The translations under genes were made by a program, and so were the position numbers. The notes below the pieces were generated by a model. It was not told the origin of the DNA. It worked only from the letters and a program-made list of their open reading frames with translations, and ran no database searches. Shown in pieces: positions 28,389 to 39,681 of a stretch of DNA of 64,000 nucleotides. The stretch's first letter is position 1; every line of letters begins with the position of its first letter. The DNA is taken from positions 558,001 through 622,000 of the forward strand of contig NZ_JMQM01000001.1 of assembly GCF_000733725.1 (NCBI RefSeq), given 5' to 3'. Origin of the DNA: Nitratireductor basaltis. Lineage in GTDB: Bacteria > Pseudomonadota > Alphaproteobacteria > Rhizobiales > Rhizobiaceae.

Positions 28389-28594
28389 GAGCGTTCTCCC
28401 GGCTCGGGTAACCCCGTTGAAATCGCTGTGCCAGAAACGCGGCGGAACGGTATCGGGTACTTCCGACCGGAGATGATGAATGCTCTCCGACCAGTTCGAA
28501 TCAGTGTTAACCATATTATCCGGTTGCTCCGCTTGCTGCGCAAGACCATCTCAGGTTGACCTTGCGGGAGGCTTGCGAGACGAGAAGAGGGGCC

Positions 28595-28693
28595 ATGAAG
28601 ACCCTCAAAGATTATCGGGCGACAAGCACCAATTCCGTCACATTGCGGTGCGAGACAGGCGTGCAAGAAATCGATGTGGCTGCAGGTGGATGA
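28595..28693 (+). CDS. Putative 32-residue leader peptide
   Basis: Short ORF with GAGGGG three bases before its ATG 28595, beginning MKTLKDYRAT and ending with a TGA at 28691-28693 that overlaps the paired ATG-ATG start of the following lipoprotein. That overlap, plus the weak ribosome site of the lipoprotein itself, is the classic layout of translational coupling. Too short for codon evidence; could be chance. Confidence 0.4.
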   Translation: MKTLKDYRATSTNSVTLRCETGVQEIDVAAGG

Positions 28694-29301
28694 TGCAAAG
28701 GCTGGCGATCGGATTGATATGTGGCGGCGGATTGTTCGTGCTGGCGGGTTGCACGCAGGGTATGGACCCATCTGCAGCGAAGTCAGCGAACGAGATCACG
28801 CAAAACAGCCTCGTGGCTGAGCAGGATCGCGATATCGCCGATGTGGACGGTGACGGCAGGCCTGATGCCTATGCCGCCGGCACAGCGCGGCCAGCGGCGT
28901 TGACTGCGCTGGAAGCGGGGCAGAAGCCGCCGGTGGTCGGTGCCAACAGTCCCGAGCTTGATGCGCTGATCGCACGTTATGCCGCCCATTACGAAGTGCC
29001 GGAGCGCCTGGTTCGTCGTGTCGTCAAGCGGGAGAGCAATTTCAATCCCGCCGCGCGCAACCGCATCTATTGGGGCCTCATGCAGATCCGTCACGACACC
29101 GCGCAGACCATGGGTTATCGCGGGCCGGCCTCGGGCCTGCTGGATGCCGAGACCAATCTGAAATATGCCGTCAAATATCTGCGCGGAGCCTATCTGACAG
29201 CCGATGGCAACGAGGATCGGGCGGTGCGCTTTTATGCCAGCGGCTACTATTACGACGCCAAGCGCAAGGGGCTATTGAAGGAAACCGGCCTCAGGCCATG
29301 A
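28690..29301 (+). CDS. Lytic transglycosylase lipoprotein (SLT domain)
   Basis: Protein of 203 residues with a lipoprotein signal (MMQRLAIGLICGGGLFVLAGC, Cys near residue 21) and a C-terminal SLT domain. Seen: PERLVRRVVKRESNFNPAARN with the catalytic Glu of the ES motif, then WGLMQIRHDTAQTMGY and AETNLKYAVKYLR. It cleaves peptidoglycan, probably anchored in the outer membrane. The region between (about 25-90) is low-complexity with an Asp/Gly stretch (DIADVDGDGRPDAY). It starts at ATG 28690 or 28693, overlapping a leader ORF. Confidence 0.87.
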   Translation: MMQRLAIGLICGGGLFVLAGCTQGMDPSAAKSANEITQNSLVAEQDRDIADVDGDGRPDAYAAGTARPAALTALEAGQKPPVVGANSPELDALIARYAAHYEVPERLVRRVVKRESNFNPAARNRIYWGLMQIRHDTAQTMGYRGPASGLLDAETNLKYAVKYLRGAYLTADGNEDRAVRFYASGYYYDAKRKGLLKETGLRP

Positions 29302-29448
29302 TGGCGCCCTCATACTGCCGACGCAGGCTGTCAGCAGTGTTCCTGCTTCTTCTTCATTAAGCGCGGTTGCGGCGATAAAGTGATTTCGACTGTCGGATTG
29401 AGCGCAGGACCGGCGTCCTTGGCCTATCCGCACCCTTGAGGGATCGTC

Positions 29449-30456
29449 ATGAATGATGCCGCACCGATGGCAGTGATGACTGCCGAACACAGGCCGCTTG
29501 CAATTTCAGTGCGAGGGCTGAGGAAGCACTACAAGGACACCAAGGCGCTGGACGGCATCGATCTGGATGTCGAACGGGGCACCATTTTCGCCGTACTCGG
29601 GCCGAATGGCGCTGGCAAGACGACACTGATCCGCGTACTCGCCACGCTGACGCGCGCCGATGATGGTGAAGCGCGGGTGTTTGGTCATGATCTTGCCAGC
29701 GATCCGCAGGCGGTTCGCGGTGCGATTGCCCTGACAGGCCAGTTTGCCTCGCTTGACGAGGATCTGACGGGGCGGGAAAACCTCATCATGATCGCGCGTC
29801 TGTGGGGCTTTCGCGGGAGGGAGGCCAAACGGCGGGCGGATGATCTGCTTCATGCGTTCGAGCTCCATGATGCGCGCAACAAGCAGGTAAAATCCTATTC
29901 AGGCGGCATGCGGCGGAGGCTTGATATTGCGGCCTCGCTTGTCGTGACACCGGGTATCCTGTTTCTCGACGAGCCGACCACGGGGCTTGATCCCAAGGCG
30001 CGCCAAGGCGTGTGGCAGATGATCCGGCAACTGGCCGATGCGGGCGTGACCATTCTTTTGACAACGCAATATCTGGAAGAAGCCGACCAGCTTGCCTCGC
30101 GGATTGCGGTCATCGACCGCGGGCGCAAGATTGCCGAGGGCACGAGCCGGGAGTTGAAGGCGCAGATCGGTTCGGGCTTCCTGCATGTCACGCTGCATGA
30201 TCAGACACGGCTCGATGAGGCCGCGCGCACACTTGAGAGCCTGCTGGGCAACCCGGTTCAGCGCAGCCCTGAAGGGGCTGAACTCTCCGTCATTGCCGCA
30301 AGTGCCGGGCAGGCGAGCGAGGCCTTGTCTGCGCTGAGGACGGCCGGCATAGAGCTTGCGGATTTCTCCATGGGCTCACCCAGCCTTGACGAGGTGTTCT
30401 TCGCCCTGACCGGCCAGCCTCTGGAAGAAGAAGTGCCAAAGGAGGCCGCCCAATGA
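29449..30456 (+). CDS. ABC transporter ATP-binding protein (DrrA type)
   Basis: ATPase of 335 residues. Walker A GPNGAGKTT (about residue 55), signature SYSGGMRRRLD, Walker B ILFLDEPTTGLD and a C-terminal DUF4162-type extension (residues 240-325) are visible, the pattern of daunorubicin-resistance DrrA and related exporters. It energises the permease encoded next, whose ATG overlaps its TGA (ATGA). GAGGGA site before ATG 29449. The substrate (drug, lipid or polysaccharide) is unknown. Confidence 0.93.
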   Translation: MNDAAPMAVMTAEHRPLAISVRGLRKHYKDTKALDGIDLDVERGTIFAVLGPNGAGKTTLIRVLATLTRADDGEARVFGHDLASDPQAVRGAIALTGQFASLDEDLTGRENLIMIARLWGFRGREAKRRADDLLHAFELHDARNKQVKSYSGGMRRRLDIAASLVVTPGILFLDEPTTGLDPKARQGVWQMIRQLADAGVTILLTTQYLEEADQLASRIAVIDRGRKIAEGTSRELKAQIGSGFLHVTLHDQTRLDEAARTLESLLGNPVQRSPEGAELSVIAASAGQASEALSALRTAGIELADFSMGSPSLDEVFFALTGQPLEEEVPKEAAQ

Positions 30457-31256
30457 GCGTGATCGACCCCGCATCCGTACTGACGGCCACCCGCCCGCCG
30501 CGCCCCTCCGCCTTTTCCAATGCGCTGACTTTCGGCTGGCGGGCGGTCCTGAAATTCCGCCACGTGCCCGAGCAGCTTTTCGATCTCATCATGACGCCGC
30601 TCATGTTCACGCTACTCTTCACCTTTGTTTTCGGCGGTGCGCTGGCGGGATCGCCCGACGACTATCTGCAATTCTTCCTGCCGGGCATTCTGGTCCAGAC
30701 GGTGGTGTTCAACTCCGTCTATTCGGGCATGGGGCTTTCGACCGACCTGTCCAAGGGCCTTTTCGAGCGCTTCCGTTCGCTGCCGATCTGGTCGCTGTCG
30801 CCCTTTGCGGGGCTGATGGTGGGTGATGTCCTGCGCCACTTCATTGCCGGGCTTATCATCCTCGGCGTCGGACTGGCGCTCGGCTACCGGCCGGAAGCGG
30901 GGCTGGTCGGCGTGGTCGCTTCCTTCCTGCTGCTCTTTGCGATCGGCTTTGGCGTCGGCTGGATCTTCATCACGCTTGGCCTCATCATCCGCACGCCCAT
31001 GACGGTGATGACCATCGGCTTCACCTTCATCTTCCCGCTGGTCTTTGCGTCAAACATCATGGTGCAGCCCGAAACCATGCCGGGCTGGCTGCAGGCCTTC
31101 GTCGACCGCAATCCGGTCTCGCATATGACGACTGCCCTGCGCGGCCTGATGGCAGGAAGTGCGACAAGCGGCGAAGTGCTGCTGGCGCTCGCCGCACCGG
31201 CGGCGTTGACGGTCCTGCTGGCGCCAGTGGTGCTGTGGCTCTACCGGCGGGATTGA
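30453..31256 (+). CDS. ABC-2 type export permease (DrrB type)
   Basis: Membrane protein of 267 residues with six hydrophobic segments and the ABC-2 motifs LPGILVQTVVFNSVYSG and the C-terminal VDRNPVSHMTTALRGLM. It forms the channel for the preceding ATPase; its start overlaps that gene by four bases. Similar DrrAB pairs export antibiotics or envelope glycolipids. The stop is 4 bases before the end of the convergent small gene at 31261. Confidence 0.92.
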   Translation: MSVIDPASVLTATRPPRPSAFSNALTFGWRAVLKFRHVPEQLFDLIMTPLMFTLLFTFVFGGALAGSPDDYLQFFLPGILVQTVVFNSVYSGMGLSTDLSKGLFERFRSLPIWSLSPFAGLMVGDVLRHFIAGLIILGVGLALGYRPEAGLVGVVASFLLLFAIGFGVGWIFITLGLIIRTPMTVMTIGFTFIFPLVFASNIMVQPETMPGWLQAFVDRNPVSHMTTALRGLMAGSATSGEVLLALAAPAALTVLLAPVVLWLYRRD

Positions 31257-31260
31257 GGGG

Positions 31261-31563
31261 TCAGTCGATCTGAAGGCCGTCGACCCAGTCGCGGCCTTCA
31301 TCGCCACCCCACAGGAGCCAGGCAATATAACCTGCCGACGGATTGTCTTCGTCACCCCAGTTCTTCGCACGCTTGTCGACCTTGTGGCGCGCGAAATAGC
31401 TCTTCATTCGCTTGACCGTGTCGTCGGAGAGATTGCGGCGGTTCTTCAGGTCGCGCGCACGCGCCACGCCCACACTTGTCCCGCCGCGATTGAATGTGCG
31501 CCTGAGTTCAAGACCCTTGTTCGCGGCATCAGCGACGGATTGCGGAGGCTTGTTGCCGCTCAT
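31261..31563 (-). CDS. Small protein with phage-like NPSAGYIAWLLWGG motif
   Basis: A 100-residue basic protein. The core reads ARARDLKNRR, then a stretch around KRMKSYFARHKVD, and ends with NPSAGYIAWLLWGGDEG. I recall similar segments at the start of phage head-maturation or capsid proteins and in free-standing bacterial proteins, but have not verified that. Its ATG overlaps the stop of the upstream DUF2945 gene (ATGA), so the two are translated together. No function assigned. Confidence 0.6.
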   Translation of the reverse strand: MSGNKPPQSVADAANKGLELRRTFNRGGTSVGVARARDLKNRRNLSDDTVKRMKSYFARHKVDKRAKNWGDEDNPSAGYIAWLLWGGDEGRDWVDGLQID

Positions 31564-31781
31564 GACGCCTTCCTCAGCTCGGAATGGCTCTTGAGCACAC
31601 GGTCGCCGTCCTCCTGCTCGATCAGATAGGCAGGCTCGTCATCACTCGCCTTGCGCTTGATTTCCTTGCCCTTGATTGTGCGGGTGACGTCGGAGGTGAA
31701 ACTCTCGGCCACCTTGCCCGTGCCGGTGCCGTTGCCCCAGTCCCATTCAACCTTGCTGCCCTTGCCGAATTTGGCGCTCAT
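31560..31781 (-). CDS. DUF2945 (HVA1/TUDOR-like) small protein
   Basis: A 73-residue protein of the hypervirulence-associated TUDOR-domain family (DUF2945). Visible: FGKGSKVEWDWGNGTGTGKV, KASDDEPAYLIEQEDG and LKSHSEL. Family members are small beta-barrel proteins with no proven biochemical role. ATG 31781 has AAGGAAC six bases upstream; an in-frame start at 31814 is rejected. Two-gene operon with the following ORF. Confidence 0.75.
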   Translation of the reverse strand: MSAKFGKGSKVEWDWGNGTGTGKVAESFTSDVTRTIKGKEIKRKASDDEPAYLIEQEDGDRVLKSHSELRKAS

Positions 31782-31840
31782 GAGTTGTTCCTTTCGATGA
31801 TGGTGAAGGAACAAGCGGCGAGGGGCAGGGTGGTTCCGGT

Positions 31841-32146
31841 TTATGCGGCTTCGGAGATGTGCGGGGCGGGTGAGACGGCAGCTACAACGGCGTCTTTGCT
31901 GTCTTCGAGAAACCGCGGGTCATTGCGCAGCGTATCCAAGGTGCGGGGCTGTGGAGCGTCTGGCAGGTCTGCAAGAGCAAATGCCAATGCAGTCGAGGCT
32001 TCGACAAGAGCTTCGTCCAAACTGGAAGCGGCAGCGATGACGCCCGGGAGATCGGGGAAGGAGACCCCGTAGCCACTTTCTGGCTCCTTGTGGATCAGGG
32101 CAATGTAGTGACGCTTGACTGCGCGAACCATGAAGCGGCCACTCAC
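31841..32146 (-). CDS. HicB-like antitoxin-family protein
   Basis: A 101-residue protein whose middle, HYIALIHKEPESGYGVSFPDLPGV followed by SLDEALVEASTALA, is the HicB/RNase H-like fold. The start GTG 32146 overlaps the TGA of the DUF2283 gene; ATG 32131 is an alternative. HicB normally neutralises the HicA mRNA interferase, but no HicA-like ORF is present on either side; the C-terminus lacks a clear HTH. It may be an orphan antitoxin or work with its DUF2283 neighbour. Confidence 0.75.
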   Translation of the reverse strand: MSGRFMVRAVKRHYIALIHKEPESGYGVSFPDLPGVIAAASSLDEALVEASTALAFALADLPDAPQPRTLDTLRNDPRFLEDSKDAVVAAVSPAPHISEAA

Positions 32147-32337
32147 GCGGCTTCCGTAAGAGCTTCCGGTGGTAGGTGCTTGCGGGCGTCCAAGACTTCC
32201 ATGCCGATTATGTGGCCGGATTCGTCGTAATCAAGAACTATACCTTCTGAAACCTCGGCACTGTCAGCAACTTCGCCCGTAGCAAAGCGGATATAGGCCG
32301 CGTTGGCTGCCGGATCATATTCGATGACTGGTTTCAT
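32143..32337 (-). CDS. DUF2283 small protein
   Basis: A 64-residue protein matching DUF2283: an IEYDPAANAAYIRF start, VSEGIVLDYDESG and GMEVLDA. These proteins are often encoded next to toxin-antitoxin components (for example with DUF4258). Here it is followed by a HicB-like gene with a four-base overlap. A GAGG site lies before ATG 32337. Confidence 0.8.
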   Translation of the reverse strand: MKPVIEYDPAANAAYIRFATGEVADSAEVSEGIVLDYDESGHIIGMEVLDARKHLPPEALTEAA

Positions 32338-32425
32338 GTCGGCCTCGTGAAGTTCTTGCTCTACTTGTCAAACGGGCATCGGTTATTACAATTGCTAAAT
32401 TGGGTTGTATAGGCTGGGATGTGCT

Positions 32426-33508
32426 GTGCACAGTAAACGTTATCAAGTTTTCATAAGTTCGACATTCGAGGACCTTCGGGAGGAAAGGCGCGCTGTTCAA
32501 GATACCGTGATTAGCGCTGGAGATTTTCCTGTGCAGATGGAGTCATTCCCCGCAGCCGAAGTGGACCAGTTTGCTTTTATAAAATCACTAATCGACCAGT
32601 GCGACTATTACGTGCTGATCATAGCAGGACGCTATGGCAGTGTTGCTGAAGATGGCTTGAGCTACACGCACAAGGAGTTTCGCTACGCCGTCTTAAAGAG
32701 GGTGCCCATTCTGTTAATGTTGCACGAAGACTTGGGTGCAATCTCAGCCGACAAGTCAGAGGACACTGATGAGGGTCGAAAGCGACTGAAGCAGTTCATC
32801 GACGAAGCGCAAACCGGCCGCTTACGCAGAACCTGGGGGACTATCGACGAGTTAAAGTTACGGGTACGCGAGGCACTAGACTACGCGAAAGCCACCAAGC
32901 CAAGAACAGGCTGGGTTCGGGGTGACTCGGTGGCGAGAATCGAGACGCTGGAAGAGCTTAATGCAGTCAGGAGAGAGAACGATCAATTCAGAAAAGCTCT
33001 GGGAAAGCTTGAGATTTATGTCCCTCTTCCTGAAATTCCCGCTGCGGATGAAGAAATAGAGATAGATATACTTCCAGGGGAAGTCTCAGGTTTTAGTCAA
33101 ATAAAGAGGGGGTCCACTTTTAAACTTAAAGGTACATGGGTATCGTTTTTTCCGATATTCTTCGAGAACTTAAAGTGGCAGTCCAACGATTGGAATGGGA
33201 GCTGGTATCATACAATTGATCAGGATGGCTCTTGTGTCGCTATAGGATCGGCGCTTGCCGGAGAAGTTGCTGCTATCGATGCCAGCCAGTTATTTAAGAT
33301 TAGTAAAGGAACTTTTGAACGCCTCTCGAGCTACTATCAAGAAATAGGGTTGATGACCGAAGATGAAGAGAGTCTTTTCACCGAAACCGCGAAAAGACTC
33401 TCAAGACGTCATCGGATTAGTTGTGGGGCAGCTTCACAATTCGCCGTCATAGATGGTGAAGTCAAGGTGACTGTCGAAGCTTATGATATCGATGATATTC
33501 CATTCTAG
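32426..33508 (+). CDS. DUF4062 domain protein, AT-rich accessory gene
   Basis: Protein of 360 residues. The N-terminal DUF4062 domain (about 1-95) reads KRYQVFISSTFEDLREER, then the AEVDQFAFIKSLIDQCDYYVLIIAGRYGS motif; it is a TIR/Rossmann-like fold seen at the start of many conflict and STAND proteins. Residues 165-200 look coiled. The C-terminal 150 residues (from about GEVSGFSQIKR) form a domain I do not recognise. GTG 32426 follows GGGA; TTG 32405 is an alternative. Base composition is clearly lower in GC than the neighbouring carB (120 bases at 33061-33180 contain 46 G/C by my count), suggesting transfer. Confidence 0.82.
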   Translation: MHSKRYQVFISSTFEDLREERRAVQDTVISAGDFPVQMESFPAAEVDQFAFIKSLIDQCDYYVLIIAGRYGSVAEDGLSYTHKEFRYAVLKRVPILLMLHEDLGAISADKSEDTDEGRKRLKQFIDEAQTGRLRRTWGTIDELKLRVREALDYAKATKPRTGWVRGDSVARIETLEELNAVRRENDQFRKALGKLEIYVPLPEIPAADEEIEIDILPGEVSGFSQIKRGSTFKLKGTWVSFFPIFFENLKWQSNDWNGSWYHTIDQDGSCVAIGSALAGEVAAIDASQLFKISKGTFERLSSYYQEIGLMTEDEESLFTETAKRLSRRHRISCGAASQFAVIDGEVKVTVEAYDIDDIPF

Positions 33509-33545
33509 TATACAATGCTTGTCATCGCGTTCAGGTAGTTAATTC

Positions 33546-37043
<3,498 letters not shown>

Positions 37044-37255
37044 GGAACTATTCCCGTTCGTGCGTGCGGCCCCGAAGCTTCTCCCGTGCGGGCGCGCGGG
37101 GAGGCCGGAGGCGTGTGGATGAATTGTCAGGCTAGGCGGGCCTTATAGGCAAAGGAAACGCGAAACGTAACCCCGAAAATGAGGATTTTGTCCTTGATGA
37201 ACAGGACAATGGAGCCTGTTTCGGGTTCGCGCTTCGTGGAGGCCCGAAACGCAAG

Positions 37256-37286
37256 GCGCCCGCCGGGCAGGGGGCACGGCGGGCGC
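37256..37286. terminator. GC-rich hairpin upstream of carB, after 54-aa gene
   Basis: Ten-base perfect arms GCGCCCGCCG and CGGCGGGCGC (37256-37265/37277-37286) with an 11-base loop. It lies about 30 bases downstream of the small minus-strand gene and about 210 bases upstream of carB. There is no strong U run, so it may be a terminator, an attenuator or a transcript-stabilising element. Confidence 0.45.
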
Positions 37287-37317
37287 GGCACTTGAACTTG
37301 CGGTCCAAGCTTGGGAG

Positions 37318-37482
37318 CTAGTGTGACGCCTGCGGCAGGCGACGGGGCGCGGCGAGGCGCGCGAAGGCCCGGGACAGGCCGGTGAAAGCGGCGCGGAAGG
37401 CAGCGGAGCGCTCCTTGTTGGCCGCGCGGGCGATTTTGTGCAGCTGAGGGTTCGACCCCGTGCCCAAAGTGTAGTGCGACAT
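37318..37482 (-). CDS. Small basic protein (54 residues), unknown
   Basis: ATG 37482 has an ideal AGGAGGT site five bases upstream. The peptide begins MSHYTLGTGSNPQLHKIARA and is rich in Arg/Ala/Lys with no acidic runs; a helical basic stretch (about 25-47) could bind nucleic acid or membrane. No family recognised. A longer frame to 37581 has no site. It lies between carB and the divergent LysR regulator gene. Confidence 0.65.
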   Translation of the reverse strand: MSHYTLGTGSNPQLHKIARAANKERSAAFRAAFTGLSRAFARLAAPRRLPQASH

Positions 37483-37700
37483 GGAACCTCCTATGCCGAA
37501 TCCGGCAGGAGCGACACGACCGCCCGCTTCAAGCAGGCCGGTGAATGACGCGCCCCGATCGGCGCAGATTTTGGTTTTCAAGAATTCGCTCGTACCTGCC
37601 GTTTCCGGTGGCCGATGCTTAACACTCCATATAGTTCAGTTGCGCCTGTACACAATAGAAAAGTTTTGTCTCCTTGTGTGATCTGAATTAACATGAAGCC

Positions 37701-38618
37701 ATGAAACGCAGGCTTCCAAATCTCAACGCAGTTCGTGCCTTTGATGCGGCTGCACGCCATCAGAGCTTCTCGCGGGCTGCGGACGAACTGAATGTCACCC
37801 ATGCCTCCGTCAGCCGCTACATCAAGAACCTGGAAGACGAGCTTGGCATCGAGCTCTTCGAGCGACGGCACAGGCAGGTGGCGCTGACGCCCGCGGGGTC
37901 ACGTTATGCAGAGATCGTGGCGGATGCCTTGATGCTGATCTCCATCGAAACCGGCACCAAGGCCACGCGCGATGCCAAGGGCAAGGTCGTGCTGGAATGC
38001 GATTCCGACTTCGCGCTGTTGTGGCTCATGCCGCTTCTGGAAGAAAACACGCTGGATGATCTGGATATCCAGCTTGAGCTGCGCTCCTACTCCGAACCGC
38101 CGCGTACCATCGCGCCCGATACGGACATCGCGATCACCTGGGGGCCGCTGGATGTTTCCGGTTTCACCCGCGAGCTCTTCCTGCATTTCACGTCATTTCC
38201 GGTTTGTGCACCTCAGCTTGAAAGCCGTGTGCAAAAGGGTGGCCCGACCTGCTGCCGCCTCATCCATGACCGCGGCATGAGTGCCTGGGATGAGGCGTTG
38301 AAGCGCAAGGGGGCGAGCGTGAAGGATGCCAAGAGCCATCTCACTTTCCACCGTACCTATCTAAGTCTTGATGCGGCGGTGCGCGGGCTGGGCGTGGCGA
38401 TCGGTGACGACGTGACGGCGGCAGCCATGTTGCGAGACGGCCGGCTCGTGCGCCCCTGCGGGCCGGACATGCCCGGGCGCAAGGCATTCTACATCTCCTC
38501 TACCGCCCGCCAGCCCATGCGCCCGCCCGTTGCAGCCTTGAGGGACTGGCTCATGGAGCAGGCGAAGCGTCACAGCGCGTGGGTGGAAACGGTAAATTTG
38601 CAGGGCAAGCGGGGATGA
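37701..38618 (+). CDS. LysR-type regulator, GcvA-like
   Basis: LysR protein of 305 residues. The N-terminal helix-turn-helix (LPNLNAVRAFDAAARHQSFSRAADEL) with HASVSRYIKNLEDELG is the GcvA/AmpR subgroup pattern; the C-terminal effector domain starts about residue 90. Target unknown. Its upstream region contains an ACACAA-N18-TTGTGT inverted repeat (37650-37679), a possible operator. Divergent from the 54-residue gene. Confidence 0.87.
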   Translation: MKRRLPNLNAVRAFDAAARHQSFSRAADELNVTHASVSRYIKNLEDELGIELFERRHRQVALTPAGSRYAEIVADALMLISIETGTKATRDAKGKVVLECDSDFALLWLMPLLEENTLDDLDIQLELRSYSEPPRTIAPDTDIAITWGPLDVSGFTRELFLHFTSFPVCAPQLESRVQKGGPTCCRLIHDRGMSAWDEALKRKGASVKDAKSHLTFHRTYLSLDAAVRGLGVAIGDDVTAAAMLRDGRLVRPCGPDMPGRKAFYISSTARQPMRPPVAALRDWLMEQAKRHSAWVETVNLQGKRG

Positions 38619-38730
38619 TTGCCGGGAACCGGCCTTGATAAAGAAGCTTGTCTTCAGACAGATGTAATCTCTTTGTGGCTCATAGCCGGTATGTCCCCTA
38701 ATCTGGGGTACCGATAACCAGGAGAAACCG

Positions 38731-39642
38731 ATGCGCTGGAAAGGCCGCCGTCAAAGCAGCAATGTCGAGGATCGCAGAGGGCGCAGCGGCGGGGGCATGT
38801 TTCCCGGTGGGCTCGGGCGGGGTGGACGCATAAGGCTTCCCATGGGCGGTTCGCGCCGCGCGGGTGGCGGGTTTTCCGGCATCATTATGCTGGTGGTGCT
38901 TTTCTTCGTGCTGAAAGCCTGCGGTATCGATCCGCTGGAAATGCTGTCCGGGGGCACCATGCAGGGAGCGCCGACACAGACGCAGCAGCAGTCCACACCT
39001 GCAAATGACGAGATGGGCCAGTTTGTAAGCGTGGTCCTGGCGGAGACCGAGGATGTGTGGAACGGCATCTTCCAGTCGCAGGGCATGGATTACGAAGAAC
39101 CGAACATGGTTCTCTTCTCCAATCAGGTCCAGTCGGCCTGTGGCTTCGCCTCGGCTGCAACCGGTCCGTTCTACTGCCCCGGTGACAACAAGGTCTATCT
39201 AGATCTCAGCTTCTTCGATCAGCTCGCACGCAAATTCGGTGCTTCGGGTGATTTTGCGCAGGCCTATGTGGTTGCGCATGAGGTCGGACACCATGTGCAG
39301 AACATCACCGGCATATTGCCGCGGTTCAACCAGATGCGCCGGAGCATGAGCCAGGCCGAAGCCAATGCGATGTCGGTGCGTGTGGAGTTGCAGGCCGATT
39401 GCTTCGCGGGAATCTGGGCGCATTACACCGCTCAGAAGGGGCTGCTTGAGGAAGGCGACATCGACGAGGCGCTGAATGCGGCGAACCAGATCGGTGACGA
39501 CACGCTGCAGCGGCGCACACAGGGTTATGTCGTGCCGGAGAGCTTCAACCACGGCACATCGGAACAGCGCAAGGAATGGTTTGCGCGCGGACTTGAAAGC
39601 GGGCGGCTGCAGGCTTGCGACACATTCAACAATCCGATCTGA
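38731..39642 (+). CDS. YpfJ-like neutral zinc metallopeptidase
   Basis: Protein of 303 residues with one N-terminal transmembrane segment (about 50-70, IIMLVVLFFVLKACGI) after a Gly/Arg-rich tail, and a peptidase domain. The zinc motif HEVGHH appears in VVAHEVGHHVQ, with a second ligand region LQADCFAGIWAH. AGGAG lies before ATG 38731. Family members are putative membrane-anchored metallopeptidases with unknown substrates. Followed by a DUF2937 gene 39 bases downstream. Confidence 0.9.
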   Translation: MRWKGRRQSSNVEDRRGRSGGGMFPGGLGRGGRIRLPMGGSRRAGGGFSGIIMLVVLFFVLKACGIDPLEMLSGGTMQGAPTQTQQQSTPANDEMGQFVSVVLAETEDVWNGIFQSQGMDYEEPNMVLFSNQVQSACGFASAATGPFYCPGDNKVYLDLSFFDQLARKFGASGDFAQAYVVAHEVGHHVQNITGILPRFNQMRRSMSQAEANAMSVRVELQADCFAGIWAHYTAQKGLLEEGDIDEALNAANQIGDDTLQRRTQGYVVPESFNHGTSEQRKEWFARGLESGRLQACDTFNNPI

Positions 39643-39681
39643 TCGCGCGTGCGGGGGGCTTCAGCGAGGGAGTAGCCCGAT

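Noticed and set aside
37189-37210. TTGTCCT/AGGACAA repeat in the carB leader
   Set aside because: Short stem, no leader peptide or terminator arrangement to indicate attenuation.
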